From Acetobacteraceae bacterium (GTDB lineage: Bacteria; Pseudomonadota; Alphaproteobacteria; Acetobacterales; Acetobacteraceae), in NCBI GenBank assembly GCA_030039695.1, contig JASHVB010000728.1, positions 1 through 9,594 on the forward strand: DNA of 9,594 nucleotides. Direction: 5' to 3'. The position numbers and the translations under genes are program-made. The number at the start of each line of letters is the position of its first letter. Position 1 is the stretch's first letter. Positions 1 to 6,236 of this stretch are shown one piece after another. The notes beneath the pieces were generated by a model. It was not told where the DNA came from. It made no database searches and saw nothing but the letters and a program-made list of their open reading frames with translations.

Positions 1-2
1 TG

Positions 3-197
3 CTGCTGTCAACGATGTCACTTTCGCAGGTCGCAGTTGCCATCGGTTTTAGTGACCAGGCGCATTATTGCCGGGTGTTTCGGAATCTGATGGGCATTAG
101 CCCCAAGGCATGGCGTCATAAAAACCTGGTGCTGACGCCGACCGACCGGGCTATTGTTAGCAACGTACAGCAGATGCAGGGCCCGTCGTGCGGCTAG
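3..197 (+). CDS. AraC-family transcriptional regulator, C-terminal end (5' part outside window)
   Basis: Only the last 64 residues are in the window; the frame is open to the left edge, so the ATG at 15 is not a start. The visible part is the second helix-turn-helix of an AraC/XylS DNA-binding domain. It reads VAIGFSDQAHYCRVFRN followed by GISPKAWR, the family signature (GF-D-S/A-H-F/Y--VFR----G-SP--WR). After it comes a 25-residue tail with no recognisable motif, ending in TAG. Members of this family bind DNA as effector-responsive activators, usually of a neighbouring operon. The next gene, the membrane fusion protein, runs toward it on the other strand, so the target cannot be told from here. 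The family call is firm; the specific role is unknown. Confidence 0.9.
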   Translation: MLSTMSLSQVAVAIGFSDQAHYCRVFRNLMGISPKAWRHKNLVLTPTDRAIVSNVQQMQGPSCG

Positions 198-445
198 CAT
201 GCCGCCCACACTGAAGACCACCACTACGCCGGGGCCTGCGGGGCGCACTGCATCTGCTGCGGTTGCCTCGTTGGTCTCGGCGGGTGCAACCATTTGCATG
301 GCCGATGTCCGTGCTCTCACTGGCGGCGTTGCTTCGGCAAGCATCCGAGACACTGATCTAGACGCTGCTTCGGTGTCCCTCCTGCCTTGTTGACTCCCGC
401 TTGTCCGACCAGGGTGGCGCCGCGCAAGACCGCGGCGGGACGGGC
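198..445. other. Convergent intergenic gap, no gene recognised
   Basis: This spacer lies between the 3' ends of the AraC gene and the membrane fusion protein gene. Open frames exist on both strands, but none gives a recognisable protein. I see no strong hairpin followed by a T-run, so no intrinsic terminator can be placed. One minus-strand frame starts with GTG overlapping the TGA of the membrane fusion gene, as a translationally coupled gene would. However, it runs on antisense through the real AraC coding end and its product is unrecognisable. Confidence 0.5.
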
Positions 446-1399
446 TCACTGGCGTGGAATGACTTCCACAGTTGCCGTCTCGCCGGCCACAAGGTCTATG
501 CCGCGAGGGACGCTATCGATCGCAACGCGGACCGGCACGCGCTGCGCGAGCTGGACCCAGGTGAAAATAGGATCGACATTGGCCAATCCTGACTGCCCGC
601 TTAGCGCATTGGTGACCGTGATACCGCGTGCGATGCTGGCCACGTGGCCATAAAGGAGTCTGCGATAGCCCATCAGCTTCACCTTTGCCTCGTCACCCGG
701 GTGAATCGCACCAAGGCTGGTCTCGAGAAAGTAACCGTCAACCCAGTAGGAATCCGCGTCCACCACGGAAATGGTACTCTGGCCCACGGTTGCGTAGTCA
801 CCGAGCCGGACTTGCAGATTGGTGATATAGCCATTGACGGGCGAGCGGATGGTCGTACGAGTCAGGTCGACGCGTGCCCGCGCAAGGCTGGCAAGTGCCT
901 GCTGCAGTGCTGCCGCCGTGGAATCTGCAGTGGCCTGGTAGGTTTGCTTCTCCTCTGACGAGACCGAGAGGTTCGTCAGCATGGCGCGCCGGACCGCCTC
1001 GCGTTCGGCATTCCGCGCATTCACCCGCGCCTGGTCAACCGTCGCCCGGGCCTGAGCGAGGGCAATGGCATAGTCAACTGGTTCCACCACCATCAGCACC
1101 TGGCCTTTGTGGACAAACTGGTTGTCGATGACGGGTAACTGAACGATGCGCCCGGCGACTTCGGGTGCGACCGTTACCACATAAGCGCGTACCGTACCGT
1201 CGCGCGTCCACGGTGCCCCGATGTAAGCCCGCCATGCAGCCCAACCTGCGACGGCCGCGAGTGTGACGGCGATCGATGTGAGCAAGACCGGAACGGCGCG
1301 CAGTCGACTTGTCGCCCCGAGATTGCCGGTGCGCCACCCCGCGGGCGTAGCCGGCTCGCGTGTCCGGGTTCCAATTTGGGCATCAGCGTTGGCCGCCAT
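446..1399 (-). CDS. HlyD/AaeA-type periplasmic membrane fusion protein of an efflux pump
   Basis: This 317-residue adaptor should anchor in the inner membrane and link an inner-membrane efflux protein to an outer-membrane channel. An N-terminal membrane segment lies at about residues 36-56 (PVLLTSIAVTLAAVAGW). It is followed by PWTRDGTVRA and then the first half of a lipoyl-like domain (APEVAGRI, FVHKGQVL, about 78-105). A helical hairpin covers about 110-180, the second lipoyl half is IRSPVNGYI (about 184-192), and beta-barrel strands follow. The stretch NVDPIFTWVQLAQRVPVRV (about 274-292) is typical of AaeA/EmrA-like fusion proteins paired with FUSC pumps. I chose ATG 1399 because AGAAGAG lies five bases before it. 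The in-frame ATG at 1456 has no such site and falls inside an inverted repeat. Its expected partners, FUSC and DUF1656, lie on the opposite strand about 1.6 kb away. The family is firm; the substrate is unknown. Confidence 0.9.
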   Translation of the reverse strand: MAANADAQIGTRTREPATPAGWRTGNLGATSRLRAVPVLLTSIAVTLAAVAGWAAWRAYIGAPWTRDGTVRAYVVTVAPEVAGRIVQLPVIDNQFVHKGQVLMVVEPVDYAIALAQARATVDQARVNARNAEREAVRRAMLTNLSVSSEEKQTYQATADSTAAALQQALASLARARVDLTRTTIRSPVNGYITNLQVRLGDYATVGQSTISVVDADSYWVDGYFLETSLGAIHPGDEAKVKLMGYRRLLYGHVASIARGITVTNALSGQSGLANVDPIFTWVQLAQRVPVRVAIDSVPRGIDLVAGETATVEVIPRQ

Positions 1400-1414
1400 G
1401 CTCACTCTTCTCCC
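1400..1414 (-). promoter_or_regulatory. Ribosome binding site deciding the start of the membrane fusion protein
   Basis: On the minus strand the bases before ATG 1399 read GGGAGAAGAGTGAGC. The purine-rich AGAAGAG ends five bases before the start. The alternative start at 1456 has only CAATGACTGGTCACGTCA before it, which is a poor ribosome site. Confidence 0.6.
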
Positions 1415-1451
1415 GATAATGCAATGAGGTTCTGACGCCCGAGCTCTCACG

Positions 1452-1476
1452 TTCATTGACGTGACCAGTCATTGAA
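1452..1476. promoter_or_regulatory. Imperfect inverted repeat, candidate operator of the membrane fusion gene
   Basis: The half-sites TTCATTGAC (1452-1460) and GTCATTGAA (1468-1476) match as an inverted repeat at 8 of 9 positions across a 7-base spacer (GTGACCA). The repeat lies 53-77 bases upstream of the chosen start, where an operator for a MarR- or TetR-like repressor would be expected. The binding protein is inference; only the symmetry is seen. Confidence 0.35.
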
Positions 1477-2087
1477 GCGTGTCTAGCGGGCCCGAGCCGG
1501 CGTTGGCATCTCGATGGAATCAGAATTGGTACGCGAGCATCGGTTCCTCTAGGAGCGAACCTCGCTCATTTGGCGGATACCATCGACACGTCTGGGTATC
1601 ATGATGGCTATGCCAGATCCGAGCGAATGCCGGTCGACGGTGGAATTTGACCCGCCGGCCAACCAGCTTGCCGATGACACGCGAACCCGGGGAGAGGGCG
1701 GGGCAGCCACCGCGTAAACTGGGCAAAAAAGTATGGTCTTGTGCAAGTATCCGACGTGCGGTTCAGGCAGCTTACCTCGCGACCTATAGCGTTACACCGT
1801 TCAGATGAGAGGGCCGACCGCATGAATGCGCCCGGAGCACCCGGTATCCGCGCCACGTCGACCAGCAGCGCCAAGGATTACAGTCGGCACCGCTCTGGGT
1901 CAGACCAGACTCTGGTTCACTATCGGCTACCGGATCATCAATGAGGTTTGCCATCCACGAATCGACACCCCAAAAATTTGCGACCTCGGTTTCAATTTCG
2001 CCGACGACAAAAGCTTTAGGCTGAGGTGAGACGAACCGGGACCTACACCCTGACGGACCTGATGCGATTGATACGAGGTTGACGATA

Positions 2088-3008
2088 ATGAGCACTGACA
2101 AGATGCTGACGCTGATTTCGCGCGAGCCAGGGTTCATAGCGGCACTGGATCAAAGCGGCGGGTCGACGCCCGGCGCGCTGCGTCTTTACGGGATTCCCAA
2201 TAGCTCTTTCAGCAGCGACACCGAGATGTTCCGGCTGATCCACGAGATGCGGGTGCGTATCATGACGGCTCGAGCATTCAACGGATCAAAAGTTATTGGC
2301 GCGATCCTGTTCGAGGGCACCATGAATGGGCTCGTGCTCGGGAAACCGGCGCCGACCTATTTGTGGAAAGATCGCGGGGTGGTCCCATTCGTCAAGGTCG
2401 ATCAGGGGCTCGAGCCGGAGCAGGACGGGGTTCGTCTGATGCGTCCCATCGTCTCGCTCGATGCGACACTCGCCCGCGCGGTCAGGCTCGGGGTGTTCGG
2501 TACCAAGATGCGTTCGGTGATCAATTTGCCGTCACGGGTTGGCATTGCGGCAGTGGTGCGGCAGCAGTTCGAGGTCGCGGACCGCATTTCCAGAAGCGGT
2601 TTGATGCCGATCCTCGAGCCGGAGGTGCTGCTGCAAAGCCCCGACAAAGTCGGCGCAGAGGCCATTTTGCGAGACGAATTGACCAGGCAGCTCGATGCCA
2701 TGCCGGATGGTCAGCGCGTGATGTTGAAGCTGACCATCCCCGAGACTCCGGATTTCTATACCTCGCTGATAAGCCATGAACGCGTGGTCCGCGTCGTCGC
2801 GTTGTCTGGCGGCTACTCGCAGGCGGAAGCCTGCCAGCGCCTGGCTGCCAACCATGGTATGATCGCCAGTTTTTCGCGTGCCCTGACCGAAGGCCTCACG
2901 CACGCGATGAGCGACGAGGCTTTCGAAGCGGCGATCACGAAGGCCATTGTCCAGATCTTCCGCGCTTCGACCAGAAAGGTCAGCCGCCGCCAGCGTGTGG
3001 TGGTGTAA
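2088..3008 (+). CDS. fda: Class I (Schiff-base) fructose-bisphosphate aldolase
   Basis: The 306-residue product should be a cytosolic aldolase that reversibly splits fructose 1,6-bisphosphate into dihydroxyacetone phosphate and glyceraldehyde 3-phosphate. It matches the bacterial FDA type (about 295 residues) along its whole length: FIAALDQSGGSTPGALRLYG near the start, then VVPFVKVDQGL, FGTKMRSVI, PILEPEV, VMLKLTIPE, VVALSGGYS and MIASFSRAL. Expected active-site residues are present: Asp21, Lys103, Glu177/Glu179, the Schiff-base lysine Lys214 in LKLTIP, the phosphate-binding SGGYS loop, and Arg264. I chose ATG 2088 (ACGAGG ten bases before) over TTG 2079. The protein ends in a basic tail (STRKVSRRQRVVV) that looks longer than usual. 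It is the first gene of an operon with a FUSC efflux gene about 46 bases downstream, an odd partner. It could act on a related sugar or keto-acid aldol substrate rather than on glycolysis. Confidence 0.93.
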   Translation: MSTDKMLTLISREPGFIAALDQSGGSTPGALRLYGIPNSSFSSDTEMFRLIHEMRVRIMTARAFNGSKVIGAILFEGTMNGLVLGKPAPTYLWKDRGVVPFVKVDQGLEPEQDGVRLMRPIVSLDATLARAVRLGVFGTKMRSVINLPSRVGIAAVVRQQFEVADRISRSGLMPILEPEVLLQSPDKVGAEAILRDELTRQLDAMPDGQRVMLKLTIPETPDFYTSLISHERVVRVVALSGGYSQAEACQRLAANHGMIASFSRALTEGLTHAMSDEAFEAAITKAIVQIFRASTRKVSRRQRVVV

Positions 3009-3054
3009 CAGCGTCCGCTTCCCACTATACGCTCTGAATTCGACAGGCGCACTC

Positions 3055-5076
3055 TTGCGGTCCATTTCACTCAACCGTCTAAGTTCCAGATTTTACGCGA
3101 TCGGGCCCCCCTTGTTGTTCGGCCTGCGCATGTGGGTGGCCGTCTGTCTCGCACTGACAGTGGCGTTTTGGCTGGAACTCGATAACGCACAGTGGGCCGG
3201 TGCCACTGCAGCGATCGTGAGCCAGCCGGTGCTGGGTGCGTCACTGCGCAAGGGCTGGTTCCGCATGGTCGGCACCGTGGTCGGGGCTATTGCCGCCGTC
3301 GCCATCAGCGCATGGTTCCCGCAAAACCGCCTCGGCCTGTTGCTGGCACTGGCGGTGTGGGCCGGATTTTGCGCCGGCCTCGCCACGGTGCTGCGGAACG
3401 CCGCCGCTTACGCTGCTGCGCTGGCGGGGTTCACTGCGGTCGTGGTGTGTGGCGACGAGCTCGGTGCGGTCGGTGGCCTCAATGGCGACGCTTTCATGCT
3501 CGCGATTACACGTTCGACCGAGATCTGCATCGGCGTCGTCGCGGCCGGCATTGTACTGGCCGGCAGCGATTTTGGCCGTGCCCGCCGGCAGCTCGCGACC
3601 GCGCTTGCCGACGTGTCGTCGGAAATCACCAGCCGGCTGATCGAATCATTCCGTTTCGGATCGTCCGACCAACTGACGACGGTAACGGTTCGTCGTGAAC
3701 TGACGCGACGCGTTGCAGCTCTTGACGCCATCATCGACACAGCACGCCGCGAAGCGCCCGAGCTGCGCTTCAATCCTCAGCCACTGCACGCCGCGGTGGG
3801 CGGGTTGTTCTCCGCCCTGTCTGCATGGAGCGCCATCGCAAACCACCTGTCGTCGCTGCCACAGTCTCAATGCAGCCGGCTCACGGCGGATGTCCTCGAA
3901 CGGCTGCCATCGGAATTGCGTCTGGCGGGAGTCGATGGCGACCGCACAACCTGGCGGGACCAGCCAGAACATGTCCGCGCGGCGTGCATGGCTGCGGTCC
4001 GGTCCTTGTTGGCGTTTCGGGCCTGCAGTCCGTCGCAGCGCCTCCTCGCCGATCGGAGTGTGGAAGCACTGCTTGCGGTAAGGCGAGCGCTAGACGGGCT
4101 CGTCCTGCTGGGCCACCCTCACCGAGCAGTGCCGCGCCGCAGCATTGCCTATCGGCCGGTTGCCGACTGGCTACCGCCAATACTCAACGGAGTGCGTGCG
4201 TCCATCACCATTGGCACGGCCGCAGCCGTTTGGATTGTAACGGCTTGGCCAGGCGGCGAGGCGATGCTTATCTACGCCGCGATCATCCTGCTGCTGATGT
4301 CCCGGGGTACCGGTCAGGCCCGCCATGCAGCCCAGAGCCTGCTTACGGGTGGTTTCATCACCGTTGTTGTCGTCGGCATAGTCGGCTATGCGGTACTTCC
4401 GACTGCCTCAAGCTATGTCAGTTTTTGCATGGCGCTGGGACTGATCCTGATCCCTCTCGGTGCATTGAGTGCACAGTCATGGCAGCCGCAACTCTTTTCG
4501 GCCGCAAACGTTCTGATAATGCCATTGCTGTTGCCGGCGAACCATATGAGTTACAATATTGAGCAATTCTATAACAGCGCCGTCGCGATGATCATCGGCA
4601 TCAGCCTTGCGACGCTTGCGCTGCAATTGATACCGCCAGCATCGCCCACGGCGCAATCGCGACGTCTATTGGTACTGATGCGGCGCGACCTGCGGCGCAT
4701 GGCTGCAGGCGATGTGCTGCCCACGCATGCTGGCTGGGAAGGCCGTGTCCACGCACGACTTGCGGCCATGCCTGCTCAGGCCGATCCTATGTGGTGGGCA
4801 TGGCTCATGGCCAATCAGACGGTCGGCAGCGCGATCATCCGTTTGTCCGGCATCGCTGATCGGTTCGGGCTTACCGTCGAACGTGGTCGGGTGCTGGCTG
4901 CTTTTGCACGAGGCGACAGTGCTGCTATAGCCGCGGCGCTCACCGACCTCGAGGTTGCGATCGCGGCCGGTCGGGCTGAGTCGTCAGGGAAGTCGGCACG
5001 GCTGCGCGCTAGCGCCATCATCCAGGTTTTGTCCGAGACGATGGTACGCCACGTCATGTATTTCGGTGCGCCGTGA
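3055..5076 (+). CDS. FUSC/AaeB-type inner-membrane efflux protein
   Basis: This 673-residue membrane protein has the two-block layout of FUSC-family efflux pumps (p-hydroxybenzoate exporter AaeB, fusaric acid resistance). The first hydrophobic block (about residues 17-170) contains the hallmark AQWAGATAAIVSQPVLGASL followed by GWFRMVGTVVGA. A soluble, helix-rich section follows (about 175-365). A second block (about 372-525) includes WLPPILNGVRASI, GQARHAAQSLL and PLLLPANHMSYN, and a cytosolic helical tail ends the protein. The length is normal for the family. The frame stays open leftward into the aldolase gene. I chose TTG 3055, with ACAGG seven bases before it; GTG 2995 (overlapping the aldolase) and ATG 3130 (would cut the first membrane helix) are alternatives. 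The stop overlaps the next gene's start. It should pair with a membrane fusion protein, the only one visible being at 446-1399. Exported compound unknown, probably an aromatic or weak acid by family. Confidence 0.9.
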   Translation: MRSISLNRLSSRFYAIGPPLLFGLRMWVAVCLALTVAFWLELDNAQWAGATAAIVSQPVLGASLRKGWFRMVGTVVGAIAAVAISAWFPQNRLGLLLALAVWAGFCAGLATVLRNAAAYAAALAGFTAVVVCGDELGAVGGLNGDAFMLAITRSTEICIGVVAAGIVLAGSDFGRARRQLATALADVSSEITSRLIESFRFGSSDQLTTVTVRRELTRRVAALDAIIDTARREAPELRFNPQPLHAAVGGLFSALSAWSAIANHLSSLPQSQCSRLTADVLERLPSELRLAGVDGDRTTWRDQPEHVRAACMAAVRSLLAFRACSPSQRLLADRSVEALLAVRRALDGLVLLGHPHRAVPRRSIAYRPVADWLPPILNGVRASITIGTAAAVWIVTAWPGGEAMLIYAAIILLLMSRGTGQARHAAQSLLTGGFITVVVVGIVGYAVLPTASSYVSFCMALGLILIPLGALSAQSWQPQLFSAANVLIMPLLLPANHMSYNIEQFYNSAVAMIIGISLATLALQLIPPASPTAQSRRLLVLMRRDLRRMAAGDVLPTHAGWEGRVHARLAAMPAQADPMWWAWLMANQTVGSAIIRLSGIADRFGLTVERGRVLAAFARGDSAAIAAALTDLEVAIAAGRAESSGKSARLRASAIIQVLSETMVRHVMYFGAP

Positions 5077-5288
5077 CATTCGTGACCATCAATATCCTTG
5101 GCGTCTACGTCGCGCCGGTCTCGGTGCTGATGATTGTCGCGTTGTTGCTGCTGCTGCCATTGCGTAGCGCGGCGGACTATTACGGGTGGCTGCATCACGT
5201 CTGGCATCCAGCGTTATTTGTGTTTTCCGTTTACGTCTTTCTTCTATCGATGACCATACTTGGTATTGGCTGGTTGGGTGTGTGGTAA
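5073..5288 (+). CDS. DUF1656/AaeX-type small inner-membrane protein
   Basis: This 71-residue protein has two hydrophobic segments (about residues 8-30 and 47-69) around the DUF1656 motif WHPALFVFSVY (about 44-54), as in AaeX of the AaeXAB efflux system. It starts at GTG 5073, and the GTGA overlaps the FUSC stop TGA, so translation is probably coupled. DUF1656 proteins accompany FUSC pumps and membrane fusion proteins; their exact role in the pump is not established. In many such operons the membrane fusion gene comes next. Here the operon simply ends, and the following sequence is non-coding or relic. Confidence 0.88.
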   Translation: MTFVTINILGVYVAPVSVLMIVALLLLLPLRSAADYYGWLHHVWHPALFVFSVYVFLLSMTILGIGWLGVW

Positions 5289-5316
5289 ACGCGCGCGGTG
5301 TGATTTGCCACGCGGA

Positions 5317-5556
5317 TCAGGTCCCTGGCGCGTCTCGTCCACCGCCCGCCTTCTTCTTCGATAGCTTCCGCAGGCTGCGGACGCCCAGGGCCTTGGCCGC
5401 CCCGTCGCCGGATGGCCGCCTCGTGCCAGTGCGGATCGTCCAAACGAAAATTGCGGGAGACTCCGGCTTCCGACCGACCATCTGCTATCCGAGGTAATCC
5501 CAGAAGAATTCGCATGCGCTCTCAAGGTTCCGCACCTTGAGGCCGGTATGGTCGAC
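5317..5556 (-). pseudogene. Possible VOC (glyoxalase-fold) domain relic with an in-frame TAG
   Basis: Reading on from VDHTGLKVRNLE...FFWDYLG through the TAG at 5485-5487, the same frame stays open to a TGA at 5317-5319. Near its end is KAGGGRDAPGT, which resembles the AAGGRDNGAPG stretch of many VOC proteins at about the right distance (roughly 55-60 residues) from the LG. The TAG sits where these proteins often have Tyr, so one base change could explain it. The residues between do not clearly match, and the metal-binding C-terminus is absent. This is a tentative call that depends on recalled family patterns. Confidence 0.3.
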
Positions 5557-5706
5557 ACCACTCGTGGCCGTGCCATCGCTGTCGCTCTCACGGCAGTGTA
5601 GCTCGTCCAAAAGAGCCCACACCCGAGACGGGTCCATCGGAATGTCGGGATCATTCAGGTGTCGATCTAGCTCTTCGAGCTTTTTGGCGCATTCAGTCTC
5701 GGTCAT
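5485..5706 (-). CDS. Small hypothetical protein, acidic N-terminal helix, VOC-like tail
   Basis: This is a 73-residue frame with ATG 5706 and a good ribosome site (GGAG five bases upstream). The N-terminal half (MTETECAKKLEELDRHLNDP then MDPSRVWALLDEL) looks like a small conserved helical protein. It faintly recalls the PCRF-type helices of release factors, but I cannot name the family. From about residue 51 the sequence changes style to VDHTGLKVRNLE plus FFWDYLG, which matches the first strand and helix of a VOC/glyoxalase domain, and then stops at TAG. The protein may be a small gene whose end was replaced by, or fused to, a VOC relic. It stands alone and converges with the DUF1656 gene. 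That it is translated is plausible; its function is unknown. Confidence 0.6.
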   Translation of the reverse strand: MTETECAKKLEELDRHLNDPDIPMDPSRVWALLDELHCRESDSDGTATSGVDHTGLKVRNLESACEFFWDYLG

Positions 5707-5922
5707 GCGGTCTCCTCAGCACTTTCTCATCTTTGACGGCCGCAATTCGCGAACCGAACCCTCTTCACCAATTGCGGTCAGATGAGACACTCGGTCACCG
5801 ACCACCTGCAGGCGAAGCAAGCGACCTCGCCCAACACACAACACGAGCTGCATCGTGTGGTGGACATATACACAGCGCCCGCGCGCCATGGATGTGCCAA
5901 TTGAGCCGTAAAGGCAGTCCGT

Positions 5923-6024
5923 CCGGCGCCGCCGCGCATTCGGGCTCAGGCCCGCGACATCGTGAAATACCCAGCAATAATGGGCCTGATTGGCGTTCTT
6001 GGCACCCGTCAAGGCTCTGAAGAA
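5923..6024 (-). pseudogene. Relic of an AraC-family DNA-binding domain
   Basis: The minus-strand frame reads NQAHYCWVFHDVAGLSPNARRR. It shares 12 of 23 aligned residues with the AraC end at 50-120 (DQAHYCRVFRNLMGISPKAWR), with the same spacing of QAHYC, VF, G, SP, A and R. The nucleotide match is also visible in the block around CAGGC.CATTATTGC. The normal preceding helix (VA-AIGFSD) is replaced by LTGAKNA, the conserved Trp is Arg, and no upstream AraC sequence or start is present, so this is a fragment. The frame then runs on into unrelated residues. Confidence 0.6.
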
Positions 6025-6145
6025 TACGCAAAAGACGGGCGCCTCACCGGTTATCTACCATGATCAGTCGGCCTCCGTGCCTCGGAGCACCGTGCGCGGG
6101 AAGGCGTGCGCAGGCAGGCGTGGAAGCACCCGAACTGAGCGCATT

Positions 6146-6178
6146 GCTCCGTCCCAGCTTCGCACGCCAGGACGGAGC
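6146..6178. other. GC-rich stem-loop downstream of the monooxygenase gene
   Basis: GCTCCGTCC (6146-6154) and GGACGGAGC (6170-6178) form a perfect 9-base stem with a 15-base loop, 59 bases past the monooxygenase stop codon. No T-run follows on either strand, so it is not a classic intrinsic terminator. It may protect the transcript's 3' end or be a relic repeat. Confidence 0.35.
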
Positions 6179-6236
6179 GGAGTGCGCCCCCCATGTCGTG
6201 GCGCCGAGGCCACGATCGCGGAGGCGTAATCAGCCG

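Larger units (their letters stand above)
1400..2087. other. Long divergent spacer between the efflux adaptor and the aldolase operon
   Basis: This stretch of about 690 bases separates the divergent starts of the membrane fusion gene (-) and the aldolase gene (+), so it must hold both promoters. Frames of up to about 117 codons are open here, but none resembles a known protein or has a good ribosome site. Two symmetric elements stand out: the inverted repeat at 1452-1476 and the overlapping small palindromes at 1898-1916. I could not place convincing -35/-10 boxes. The length is unusual for a plain divergent promoter, so part may be relic sequence. Confidence 0.5.
5707..6236. other. Spacer with decayed sequence, no intact gene
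   Basis: This stretch of about 530 bases lies between the small hypothetical gene and the 3' end of the monooxygenase gene. It holds an AraC DNA-binding relic (5923-6024) and a GC-rich stem-loop (6146-6178). The other open frames on both strands show no recognisable protein. The upstream promoter of the small hypothetical gene should lie at its left end, but no clear boxes can be assigned. Confidence 0.5.

Noticed and set aside
18..449. Minus-strand frame of 143 codons, GTG start overlapping the membrane fusion gene's TGA
   Set aside because: The GTGA overlap looks like translational coupling, but the product is unrecognisable and Arg-rich. It also runs antisense through the genuine AraC 3' end, so I do not call it a gene.
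1400..1456. Upstream ATG (1456) as the start of the membrane fusion protein
   Set aside because: There is no ribosome site before it, it overlaps the inverted repeat at 1452-1476, and the ATG at 1399 has a good AGAAGAG site.
1784..2137. Minus-strand frame in the divergent spacer that runs into the aldolase gene
   Set aside because: It overlaps the aldolase start, has no recognisable motif, and its composition is typical of an antisense shadow in GC-rich DNA.
2532..3074. Long minus-strand frame of 180 codons opposite the aldolase gene
   Set aside because: It is antisense to a clearly conserved aldolase, and its translation has no family features.
3825..4562. Plus-strand frame of 245 codons within the FUSC gene
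   Set aside because: It is an out-of-frame shadow of the FUSC coding sequence; the FUSC frame carries the conserved motifs and membrane segments.
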